A DNA stretch of 64,000 nucleotides. It comes from Gigaspora rosea. Lineage: Eukaryota > Glomeromycota > Glomeromycetes > Diversisporales > Gigasporaceae. The DNA lies in NCBI GenBank assembly GCA_003550325.1, contig QKWP01000202.1:130611-194610 (forward strand), written 5' to 3'. Position numbers and translations under genes: made by a program. Below are positions 44,996-55,218 of the stretch, in pieces (within the stretch, counting starts at the first letter, position 1; every line of letters starts with the position of its first letter). The notes beneath the pieces were generated by a model. It searched no databases. It worked only from the letters and a program-made list of their open reading frames with translations, and was not told where the DNA came from.

Positions 44996-47900
44996 GTAAA
45001 ATATATTATTTATTTTATTCATATATACGAATTTTATTAATTAATACTGCAATTACATAACTCCAACTTATATTTTGCAAGTTTAAAAATTATAAGCAAT
45101 TAGTGGATGAAAATGTTTATGGACTAACTCAAAATACAACCACAAATGAATATATGTTAGTATTTGATGAATTTGGATCGAAAAGATCTGAATATAATGG
45201 AAAATGCGCAAATTGCGACCAATATATCGCATCGCCAGCTTGGTGCCAAACATGTGAACTTCAGAAAACAACACAAGGATGGACAAGTGGAAATAAAGAC
45301 GTCGATGATTATATTAAAGAACTTCAACTTAATGCTACAACCTATGAAGATATAATCGAATGGATTCCTTTTAATAAATTAGATAATGTTCAAAAGATTA
45401 ATGGTAGATTTTTAGCGACCTGGTTAGATGGTGTACGATGTACTGAATATCATGATAAAAATAAATATATACAGTCACGTTCATCATCGTGTAGTGTGGG
45501 GCTTAAACCATTACAAAGCTCACAAAATTTATTAAATACATTAAAAGACGTAAGATTATATTAGTTATTATATATATTGTTTACTTAATTAATAACATAT
45601 TTACATAAATTCTACCTATATTTTGAAAGTTTAAAAACCATATGCAATTAGAGGGTCAAATTGTCTATGGATTAACTCAAAACACATCAACAAATCAATA
45701 TATGTTGGCATATGGTTCTAAGAGAGATGAAAATAATGGAAATTGTGCAAATTGCTACCGATACAACACATCGCCTGCCTGGTGTCAAATATGTGATCCT
45801 CAGAAAATAACACAAGGATGGACAAGTAGAAATAAGGATGTCGACGATTGCATTAAAAAATTTCAAATTAATGCTACAAACTATAATGATGTAATTGAGT
45901 GGATACCTTTTAATAGATTAAATCATATTCAAAAGTTTGGTGATGGATTTTTAGCAACCTGGTTGGATGGCTTACGATATGTAGATTATGATTGTAAACA
46001 GTCACGTACACCATCGTGCGTAGTGGAGCTTAAAACATTAACTAATTCTCCAAATTTATTTGATACATTAAAAGAGGTAAAATTGTATTAATTATCATAT
46101 ATTTTGTTTATTTAATTAGTAGCATCTTTACATAAATCCTACTTATATTTTGAAAGTTTAAAAATCATATACAATTAGAGGGCCAAAGTGTCTATGGATT
46201 AACTCAAAACACAACCACAAATCAATATATGTTGGTATTTGACGAATATGGTTCTAAAAGAGATGAAGATAATGGAAAGTGTGCAAATTGCAACCGATAT
46301 AACACATCGCCTACCTGGTGTCAAGCATGTGATCCTCAGAAAATAATGCAAGGATGGACAAGTGGAAATAAGGATGTCGATGATTTCATTAAAGAATCTC
46401 AACATAATACTACAAGCTATGAAGATATAATCGAATGGATTCCTTTTAATAGATTAAATAATATTCAAAAGTTTGGTGACAGATTTTTGGCAATCTGGTT
46501 AGATGCATACGATATGTTGATTATGAATGTAAACAGTCACGTACACCATCATGTAAAGTGGGACTTAAAACATTAATAAGCTCACAAAATTTATTAGATA
46601 CATTAAAAGATGTAAGATTATATTTTTTATTATATATGTTATTTATTTAATTAATAACCTATCTGCATAAATCCGATCTATATTTTGAAAGTTTAAAAGT
46701 CATATGCAATTAGAGGGCCAAAATGTCTATGGATTAACTCTAAACACATCCACAAATAAATATATGATGGTATTTGAGAAGTGCAGTTCTAAAAGATCCA
46801 AGTGGAATGGAAGATGTGCAAATTGCAACCGATATAACTCATCACCAGCTTGGTGCCAAACATGTGACCCTCAGAAAACAACGCAAGGTTGGACAAGTGG
46901 AAATAAGGATGTTGATGATTGTATTAAAGAATTTCAACTCAAAGCTACAAACTACGACAAAGTAATCGAATGGATTCCGTTTAATAGATTAAATAATATT
47001 CAAAATATCGGAGACAAGTTCTTAGCAACCTGGTTAGATGGTGTACGATATGTAGATTATGAAAATAAACATAATAAACAATCACGTTCATCGTGCGTAG
47101 TGGAACTTAAAACATTAACTAGTTCACCAAATTTATTGGATACATTAAAAGAAGTAAGATAGTATTATTTATTATATATGTAGTTTATTTAATTAATAGC
47201 ATATTTGCATAAAATTATATTTAAATTTTTTAAGTTTAAAAATTATATGCAATTAGATGGTCAAAATGTCTATGGATTAACTCAAAACGCAACTACAAAT
47301 AAATATATGTTAGTGTTTGATGAATTTGATTCTAAAAGAGATGAAAATAATGGAAAATGTCCAAATTGCAACCGATATAACACTTCTCCAGCTTGGTGCC
47401 AAATGTGTGATCCCCCAAAAACATCGCAAGGATGGACAAGCGGAAATAAGGCCATCGACGATTACATTAAAAAAATTCAACTTGAAGCCACGAGATATGA
47501 CGAAGTAATTGAATGGATTCCTTTTGATAGATTAGATAATACACGGAATATCAACGAGAAAAATGCTAAAACTGAGCTTTTAGCAATTTGGTTAGATGGA
47601 ATACGAGCAGTTTCAAATACTAGACAATCACGTATTCCATTATATTTAGTTACAATTAAGGCATTCCCTGGTTCACGAAATTCTGTTGACTTTTTAAAAG
47701 AAGTGAGTTGAGTAATGTTTGTAATTGTTGCTTTTTTCTAATTTATTATTAATGTAGTACTAAAATTAATTACATCTAAGTTTAAAAACTACACTCAACT
47801 AAAAAGGAATGAAATTAAAATATATGGAATAACACAGAACACTATTACAAATGAATTTATGATAGTATTAGAAATACGTGATGATAAATATGCACTTAAA

Positions 47901-49230
47901 AGAAATATTAACTATGGAAAATGTACAGATTGCAATCGTTTCAATACTTCAAAAGCTTGGTGCCAATCATGTGATCCTTGGAAAGTGACTAAAGGATGGA
48001 CAAGTGGAAATAAAGATATTGATAATTGCATTAAAGAATTTCTGATAAGGCAATTGAATGGATTCCTTTCGATAGGTTGGTTAGCATTCATGAGATTGCA
48101 CAGGGAGGATTCGGATCAGTATTTTCAGCATTCTGGTTAGATGGCAAACGAAAAATTGTTTATGATGGAGAAAAAATATATGCAATCACGTACGGAACCA
48201 AACATAGTCGCACTTAAAACTTTATCTGGTGCTCAAACAAGTTCCACTGAATTTTTACAGGAAGTAGGTTAATTAATTTTTGATTAATTTTGTATATCTA
48301 ATAAAATAAAGTATTTATACGAATTGTTTTATTTTAATAAGTTTAAAAATCATATGAAATGTAGATTGACAGGCTGTAGACTTGAGATATATGGACTAAC
48401 TCAAAATATTGCTACAAATGACTATTTAATGGTGTTTCAATATGTTAATAGTGGAAATCTTTGTCAATATTTGCAGATAAACTTTAAAGAACTTACATGG
48501 AAAGACAAAATATTACGACTAATAGACATATCAAAAGATTTAATTCAAATCCACGATGCAGGATATATTCATTGTGATTTTCACAGTGGTAATATTCTGC
48601 AACATAAAGGGGGATTATGGCTTGGAACAATAAAGTCATATATTGCAGACCTGGGATTGTCACGAAATAATAACGATTCTACAATGAAAAAAGGAGTTTT
48701 TGGAGTTATGCCTTATATTGCTCCCGAAATTTTATTGGGCCGAAAATATACACAAGCAGTTGACATTTATGGTTTTGGAGTTGTTATGGCAGAAATAACC
48801 ACAGGAAGTTCCACCATATGATGGTTATTTGTTTGACAATGATCTAGCAATAAGAGTTTGTGGCGGATTAAGACCGAAATTTGCACGAGGAACACCTGAT
48901 TTTTATATAAAATTAGCGAAATTATGCATGAATTCAGATCCACAAAAACGGCCTACAGCTAAAATGCTTTTTGATGAATTTTCAAAATGGTATGATTTTG
49001 TTACGGATGATGAGGTAGATACATTTGATGAACCGGATGAATTAGATGAGAAATCAGAAATAAATAATAAATTTTGGGAAGCAGATGAAATAATCCAACA
49101 GCTACCAATACCAATCCAAAAAAATTTAGATAGTGTATATACAAGCCAGTTTGTTGATGTTAATGCAATTTCTCAACGATTCAGTGCAGAAGTTAAGTCG
49201 GGTAATATAGCTGGTAAATATGCATTCTAA
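44588..49230 (+). CDS. Protein kinase gene with seven tandem N-terminal exon repeats (frame-disrupted)
   Basis: Eight exons: 44588-44995, 45082-45549, 45630-46076, 46157-46611, 46692-47153, 47235-47702, 47781-48263 and 48342-49230. The introns are 78-86 bp, all phase 0, with donors GTAAAA/GTAAGA/GTGAGT/GTAGGT and acceptors ending AAG before a conserved TTTAAAAA. Exons 1-7 are copies of one module: CxxC-x9-CxxC zinc-ribbon-like motif, WTSGNKD(V/I)D(D/N)xI, EWIPF, a vestigial kinase N-lobe ending WLDG, and a VxLK-type lysine. Exon 8 holds the kinase C-lobe with HCDFHSGNIL, ADLGLS and APE. Translation would be about 1,360 residues. Single-base indels in exon 4 and exon 8 and a double shift in exon 7 break the frame, so it may be a recent pseudogene or contain sequencing errors. 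Ser/Thr versus Tyr specificity cannot be told. Confidence 0.65.
45082..45549 (+). CDS. Kinase array exon 2 (repeat unit 2)
   Basis: 156 codons from FKNYKQLVDENVYGLTQN to LLNTLKD. CANC and CQTC; EWIPFNKLDN; loop region INGRFLATWLDG; lysine in VGLKPL. The length is a multiple of three and both flanking introns are phase 0. Confidence 0.7.
45630..46076 (+). CDS. Kinase array exon 3 (repeat unit 3)
   Basis: 149 codons from FKNHMQLEGQIVYGLTQN to FDTLKE. CANC and CQIC; EWIPFNRLNH; loop region FGDGFLATWLDG; lysine in VVELK. It is slightly shorter than its neighbours because of small deletions after MLAYGSKR. Confidence 0.7.
46157..46611 (+). CDS. Kinase array exon 4 (repeat unit 4, 1-bp deletion)
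   Basis: 455 nt, one short of 152 codons. Alignment with unit 3 places the missing base just after TTAGATG at about 46504; before it the frame is normal (CANC, CQAC, EWIPFNRLNN, FGDRFLAIWLD), and after it the VDYECKQSRTPS-type segment is in the +1 frame. Splice sites are intact. Confidence 0.65.
46692..47153 (+). CDS. Kinase array exon 5 (repeat unit 5)
   Basis: 154 codons from FKSHMQLEGQNVYGLTLN to LLDTLKE. CANC and CQTC; EWIPFNRLNN; loop region IGDKFLATWLDG; lysine in VVELK. Intact. Confidence 0.7.
47235..47702 (+). CDS. Kinase array exon 6 (repeat unit 6)
   Basis: 156 codons from FKNYMQLDGQNVYGLTQN to VDFLKE. CPNC and CQMC; EWIPFDRLDN; the loop is replaced by INEKNAKTELLAIWLDG; lysine in VTIKAF. 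It is more diverged from units 2-5 than they are from each other. Confidence 0.7.
47781..48263 (+). CDS. Kinase array exon 7 (unit with intact glycine loop, double frameshift)
   Basis: 483 nt, a multiple of three, yet frame 0 ends at 48138. Between about 48042 and 48175 the coding frame is another one, reading DKAIEWIPFDRL, then AQGGFGSVFSAFWLDG and GKRKIVYDG, and it returns with SRTEPNIVALKTLSG. Two compensating indels explain this. CTDC and CQSC are present. It is the only unit with a normal GGFGSV loop plus VALK lysine, hence the original kinase N-lobe. Confidence 0.65.
48342..49230 (+). CDS. Kinase array exon 8 (kinase domain, 1-bp insertion)
   Basis: From FKNHMKCRLTG and IYGLTQN the kinase hinge (MVFQYVNSGNLCQYL) leads to the catalytic loop HCDFHSGNIL (HRD Arg is Cys, Asp kept), ADLGLS (DFG as DLG), APE and a DIYGFGVVM motif. 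At about 48809 one extra base shifts the frame; the next frame continues PPYDGYLFDNDLAIRVC...DPQKRPTAKMLFDE, the end of the kinase fold, and an acidic tail to the stop at 49230. The length (889 nt) is one more than a multiple of three, as expected. Confidence 0.7.
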
Positions 49231-49982
49231 AAAAGTATCAGATTTTTATCGATATTTAAAGGCTAAAATTTTATAATATTCGCTTATACTTTAGATTCAG
49301 ACTTAATTAACTTATCTATTGGGTAATATATATAATTTTTTTTTTTATTTTTTTTGGCAATGTTATAAATTAGAAAATGAATAAAAAAACAGGCTTAGAC
49401 AAGGATCATTTTGTTGGATATACCTTATGTCGCGAAATAACACGCCTCTCGCGTTATTTTGAACCAAATTGTCAAAATTTAAACTTAATGCACATATATC
49501 AAATCTGTTAACATATGATATGCAAATTATTATTATTTTGAGACGCGTTGAACAAAAATACAGTGTGATCTTTTTAAAGGGCGCAATTTCCGGAATAGCG
49601 ATATTTCGCCGTTTATGTTAAGTACAGTACATAATACCGGTATATGTCAGGTATTTCAAGAGAGCACATTAAAATAAGTGTCGCCAATTTTATTAGTTAC
49701 GATGCATTTAATCATATAAAACTCAAGTTTAATTTATGTTCACATCATAAAGACAAAATTTTATGTGTATTACATAAATTAATGTTCGCAGAACGCGCAT
49801 TCATTTACGTGCATAAATAAAATATATGTGCTCAATGACCTTAAGCGCATGTTCAATTTTCACACTCTTGACCCTCACCAAATTAATTTTTCGTTTTGCA
49901 TAGCATGGTTTCCAAAATTCCAGTCGGCGGATCGGGGTTTTTTTTAATCCATGTAAATTAATAAGCTCATGCTCACATATAA
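49231..49982. other. Intergenic with MITE fragments
   Basis: No gene. TGTCGCGAAATAACACGCC at about 49427 resembles the end of the MITE at 53904-54020. TTAATTTTTCGTTTTGCATA at about 49885 is a fragment of the 16626/49983 MITE family. Confidence 0.45.
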
Positions 49983-50213
49983 GGCCACGCAAAGTTAATT
50001 TTTCGGTTTGCATAACATGGAATCAGAAAATTTTGGAATTTTTTTTTCGATTCTATCGGGTAATTCTGGAAAATTAAGGTCACCATCGGGCGACACCAGG
50101 AGAAAAATTAAATAGCAAAAATGGAATAATTGGCACAATTGGAGTTTATAAAAATTTTTTTTTGAAAATTGGGTCTGCGGGCTATGCAAAACGAAAAATA
50201 ACTTTGCGTGGCC
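49983..50213. mobile_element. MITE with GGCCACGCAAAGTT ends, second copy
   Basis: The ends GGCCACGCAAAGTTAATTTT and AAAAATAACTTTGCGTGGCC, with TTTGCAT/ATGCAAA further in. Flanks TAA (49980-49982) and TTA (50214-50216). Same family as 16626-16932. ORFs here are by-products. Confidence 0.7.
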
Positions 50214-50216
50214 TTA

Positions 50217-51410
50217 TGTCTCCGTCACCTATCCAATCAAAGCAGAAGTTTATGTTAATTTTAACATATAATACTACCAAAAATGTATTTTTCATAAAAA
50301 ATCACTAATAACTCTGAAGTTTGTCTATAAAATCTGCTACTGCGCATTAACAAAAAAATTCCTTGCAAAATTCTGGTATTAGTAACGTTCTAACCGAGCG
50401 TCTAACCCAAACCCTAACCACTCGATTTATTACTTTAATTCTTTCGCTTTATTCGATTGTTTTGATTTTCACGTTACAACTGATCTCAAAATTTGATTGG
50501 TTTGTGCCACAAAAAGTCACATGACCGGAAAATTTTTTGTGGATGAGCTACTATCCAACTCCAATTCCATTATGATAACAATATCCTACCATATAAGTCC
50601 CGTCAACGTGTCACCGTGTAATGGCATGCTTATCTTTACTATCGGTTTTCAGTAATTTGCACCATATGAACATCGTATACTCGGGTGCGACATCAATTAA
50701 GTAATCAACTTATGTACTATGATATTTTTATTAGCGAAAACATAAATATAATTGAATATTACTTTTATATTATATTTAATATAAGAAAAAGTGCGAATTT
50801 CTAAAACATTCAGATAAAAATTGTACTTATTTGACGAGTTTCTTTTGAATGAAGAGTATTCGTTAGAACTATCTCAAAGCTTCTATGTTTGATTTTTTGC
50901 GAAAGCTCTAAGTAAGTTTCAACTTATGGCTTCGAGATGACTTTTTTTTATTTTAAATTAATAAAATTTAAAATACTCTTATGCAAATGCTCAAAACTTA
51001 TATATTGATAGAAAAGTTTCAAACATGGCTTTATTCTTCAGTATTTTATAAATAACTTTTGTAAATTTCAAAGTAATTTGATGCCTTGACAAAAAGTTGG
51101 ATCGGTTTGAAAATTTTATGTCGGTATTAATAATATCGTATTGATAGATTTATTATTGTAGAAATTGGTCATAGTTCGTGTAACATGAAAAATCTGTGAT
51201 ATAATACATGTCATAAGTTTGCTAACATATTTTTGATTACTTAGTTGATGTCGCACCCTAATACGTAATATTCAAAAAAGGAAATCTTTGCTTTTACTGT
51301 TTTCTATATATGTACAGTACGTACGTATCAGAATTACGTATGCAGGTAATAATTTTGGGGTTTGTATAACCGGCAATTTTAATAAATTTGCTACCATCGG
51401 AATTTTTAAA
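50217..51410. other. Intergenic upstream of the Sel1 gene
   Basis: Dispersed-repeat text around 50340-50560 (TTCCTTGCAAAATTCTGGT, CACGTTACAACTGATC) recurs in degenerate form at about 2500-2700 and 60540-60770. A short GTACGTACGTA repeat is at about 51316. I cannot identify the promoter. Confidence 0.4.
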
Positions 51411-53212
51411 ATGGCGGTTAATGAATTTTTTGAGGATTTGGATAAAGATTTTGTAGGTGATTCTGAGCATGCATTTAATGTTCAAGAAAAGGTCAATGAT
51501 ATAAAACGAGAATTGAAATCAGAATCTAAAATGGATATTGAAAAAGGTAAAGCTATTAATACATAATTCGAAGTCTAAAATATTTTTTACCGCACAATTT
51601 TTCATTAACCTGCTTTAAATCACCAAAAATTTCATTAGAATCTTACGGTTTATATATTCCTTTTACAAATGATGATGAATTTATATTAAAATTATTTAAT
51701 TATTTTATTAAATTATTTCACATTCATTACGAACCAGCATATATAGTTAATACACTGAGACAATACTTTAAAGACAATAATGCAAATCCTTTAGATATAT
51801 TTAATCAATTAATTCATCATCAAAATCAATCATACTTTACAAGTATAATTGGTTATTTATATCAATTCGGAATTGGTACAGAGATTAGTTATAGATTGGC
51901 GAATAAATTTTATACAAGATCAATTATTCAAGAATTAAAAACAAGTAATTCAGATTTACCATTTATTAATGAATTGATTGAAAATAATCAGAATATAGGA
52001 AAAATTTCTCTAGCTTGTTTATATTTATTTGGTATTGGAGTTAAAGAAGACATGCAAAGGGCGTTTATTTTGTACAATGAAACGGTTAAAAATAATTACG
52101 GATTAGGACAATATTTTGTTGGTAAATGCTTTGAGGAAGGTTATGGAGTGGAAAAAAATAGCAAAAAGGCTTTAGAATGGTATCTAAAATCTGCAGAAAA
52201 TGGAACACCTCTTGGTCAATATTGTCTTGGACGATTTTATCAATATGGTATAGCTACAGATAAATATGAAAAGCTAGCATTTGAATGTTATTCGAAATCA
52301 GCTGAAAATGGAAATCTAAATGGACTAACAAATCTTGGATATTGTTACGAAAATGGTATAGGTGTTAACAAAGATAAAAAAAAAGCTTTTGATTTATACT
52401 CCAAGGCATTTTTTAGTGCTAATATGGCTGTTGCGCAAAATCATTTTTTGCGCTATTATAAAAATCATATAGGTATTGAAATTGATAATAAGATGGCACT
52501 TAAATGGCATTTAAAATTGGCAGAATGTGGTAACCTTATTAGCCAAAATAATCTTGGATTTTGTTTTCAACATGGCATTGGCACTAGCAGGAATTTTAAA
52601 AAGGCAATCGAATGGTATTCAAAATCTGTAGAAGGTGGTAATTCTGATGGGCAAGTTAATTTAGCATGGTGCTACTGTGAAGGTCAAGGTGTTGTTAAAA
52701 ATGAAAAGAAAGCATTCCAATTATGTTTAAGTTCGGCAAAAAATGGTAATTCTAATGGATATAATGATCTTGGATGGTGCTATCAAAATGACTCGGGTGT
52801 TCCTGGAGATGTTAAAAAAGCATTTGACTGCTATTTGAAATCTGCTAAAAGTGATAATTCTTATGGACAAGTTAGTGTTGGATTTAGCTATCATAATGGT
52901 GTTGGCGTTGACATAGATCGAAGAAAAGCATTTGAGTGGTATTTGAAATCTGCCAAAAACGGCGGTGTCGTTGGACAAAATGAAGTTGGTTATTGTTATC
53001 AAACCGGCACAGGCACCAATATTGATAAAGAAAAAGCATTTGAATGGTATATTAAGTCCGCTAAAGGTGGCAATATTGAAGGGCAAATTAATCTTGGGCA
53101 TTGTTATAAAGATGGATCTGGCACCACTATAGATGAAGAAAAAGCATTTTTGTGGTTTTCGAAAGCTGCATACGGCAATATTAATAATCTCACTTGGATT
53201 CAGTACTCATAG
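51411..53212 (+). CDS. Sel1-repeat (SLR) protein, two exons
   Basis: Exon 1 51411-51546 (ATG, MAVNEFFEDLDKDFVGDSEH) and exon 2 51639-53212; the 92-bp intron starts GTAAAG and ends CATTAG, joining ...MDIEKE|SYGLYIPFTND in frame. The total is 569 residues. The N-terminal about 150 residues form a helical, non-repetitive head. From about residue 130 to the end there are about 12 Sel1-like repeats of roughly 36 residues with the pattern GQ-LG-CY--G-GV--D--KAFEWYLKSA-NG. Sel1/TPR-like repeats are alpha-solenoid scaffolds that bind partner proteins. It is a family expanded in this fungal group and often linked with kinases. No transmembrane segment. The neighbouring kinase array is 2.2 kb upstream on the same strand. 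Without the intron model the protein would appear to start inside exon 2. Confidence 0.85.
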
Positions 53213-53903
53213 ATTATCCATTGTGATGAATAATAGGAATTAAATTAAAGAATTCTTGTGATAATAAATATTGATTATAAATAGTTAATAGCTCATTTAA
53301 CTACGCTAAATCATGAATACTAGGAAATGTTGACCTATTGAGTTCCAGAGCAATGCTTCATAGTTTGCAATCAAGATTTTAATATTGTAAATTATTTGTT
53401 GTATTTAAATTTAAAAAACTGTATATATTATAACAGTATTATAACTGATTTGATTCTTAATTATACGAGTTTTCTTATGTTTTCTTATTTTGCATACCTA
53501 TAATCTGTACAAACCACCCATACTAAAAAAATTTTTTTACACTTAAGTTCCTCCGCTCTGCTAGCTTAGCTTAATACATTGTTATTACGATCAACAACTA
53601 AATTGATAATAAGAATGTACTGTATATGGACTTTGGTAGGGTTTATATTTTCCAATAGTGACCCAATATCATCTGTTTCGAAATTTGACTGAGATTTATT
53701 TAAAGTAACTTATTATTATATTAATAATTAATGAATCTTTATGCATTTACTAGAACCCTTGTGCCTATATATGATATTGTCAATTAAAGTGTTTATCCAT
53801 CTGCTATTTATCAATCATTGCCACATTTAAACTCTTCGTTAAGATCAAAATATCATAATTGCTGTTTTATAATTGAATCTTTTAAATATAAAAAATTGAA
53901 ATA
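53213..53903. other. Intergenic 3' of the Sel1 gene
   Basis: No gene. AT-rich 3' flank; I could not choose a poly(A) site among several AATAAA-like words. Confidence 0.4.
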
Positions 53904-54020
53904 CCGTATTGTCGCGAAATAACGGGCATGGGCGTTATTTAGAGGTTTTGGCCCGAATTAAGCTTAATTTAGGCCGAAATTTGTAATTTCACCCCTGCGC
54001 GTTATTTAGAGATAATACGG
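53904..54020. mobile_element. 117-bp TA-flanked MITE
   Basis: Ends CCGTATTGTCGCGAAATAACG and CGTTATTTAGAGATAATACGG, imperfect inverted repeats flanked by TA (53902-53903 and 54021-54022). The internal GGCCCGAATTAAGC and its approximate complement form a hairpin. Confidence 0.65.
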
Positions 54021-54360
54021 TATAAAGTGTTTATATACTTTGAATTATTTCTATTTTGAACGACGGTCAAAATGCTCTAGTTATTAATTGCGCCTTTAAG
54101 AAATATAAAAATTAATTATACAAAATTATGAGCTCCAATAGGTATAACGGAAGTTTATTTTGATTGATTGTTAAAATACCCTAGAAAATGTAGATCATTC
54201 CCGAATAAAGTGTCGGCTATACAGGGTGAACTTTTTTTAATAACTTATAATAAAAATTATAACATACTATGGCTATTAGAATAAAAAAAGTTCTGTAATA
54301 GGATTTTTTACAATAGAATAATTTTAATACAAGCTAATTCTAACTTAATCCATATAGGAT
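54021..54360. other. Intergenic, nothing recognised
   Basis: AT-rich sequence without ORF or paired repeat that I can support. Confidence 0.4.
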
Positions 54361-54578
54361 GCTAGAAAAATCACCCTTCGAGGTTATGTGGATTTTATGA
54401 CTAAAATTCAAATTTGCCAGTGATCTAATAGTCTGATTTAATGAATTTTTTTTATTTTATAGAGCTCACTAATCTCTACAAAATAAAAAAAAGTTCATTC
54501 AAATAAGATTATTAAATAGTCGCAAATTTGAATTCTGTTCATCAAATTCATATAACCTCAGAGGGATATTTTTCTAGC
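54361..54578. repeat. Foldback MITE (GCTAGAAAAAT ends)
   Basis: The left arm GCTAGAAAAATCACCCTTCG pairs with the right arm ending CAGAGGGATATTTTTCTAGC; the arms continue through ATTCAAATTTG to an AT-rich loop at about 54450-54490. No clear duplication. Confidence 0.65.
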
Positions 54579-54630
54579 AAAGATCACATATATTATTGGG
54601 CAGTCTATTAACTAAAAAATTAAAACTATA

Positions 54631-55216
54631 AGGGAGGCATGCCTATTTTGACGCAGCTAACGTTTTCAATAAATATCACATGATATATTGATCAGAGCTG
54701 GATAATTTTAGTATCATTCGATTCATCTCATCGAGACAAATCAAATGGTACCAAAATCATCCAATTCTAATCACCAAATCATGAGATATCACTTATTAAA
54801 GGTTGTCTAAAAAATATATTCCTAATTTGATGTGGTGCCTAATTTGACGCAGGTATAATGTTTACGACAAATATCATGGGATGTATCGATCAGAATTGCA
54901 AAATTTTGGTACTATTCAATTCGACTTGATGAGATGAATCGAATGGTACCAAAATCTTGCGATTCTGATTGATATATCACATGATATTTATCGTAAATGT
55001 TTACTTGCGTCAAACTAGATATATCAACCTTGGGCTATTTTGGTCAGATGGAATATCTTGAGAACTATCGATCAGAATCGCATGATTTTGGTACCGTTCG
55101 ATTCGTCTCGATGAGACAAATCAAATGGTACCAGAATCTTATGATTCTGATCGATAGTTCTCGAAATATCATCATGCGTCAAATTAGGCACTGCGCCAAA
55201 TTAGGCATGCCTCCCT
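54631..55216. mobile_element. TA-flanked element with three internal hairpins
   Basis: Termini AGGGAGGCATGCCTA and TAGGCATGCCTCCCT, flanked by TA (54629-54630 and 55217-55218). The subterminal TTTGACGCA/TGCGTCAAA words are inverted. Inside are three successive palindromes of about 80-95 bp (about 54690-54770, 54885-54975, 55062-55160), each with a TGGTACC...GGTACCA pair and a GATCAGAATCGCA-like outer arm. The ORF 54997-55266 is a by-product. Confidence 0.7.
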
Positions 55217-55218
55217 TA

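Noticed and set aside
52727..53101. Minus-strand ORF of 124 codons
   Set aside because: It is the antisense shadow of the Sel1 repeats and has repeat-like content for that reason.
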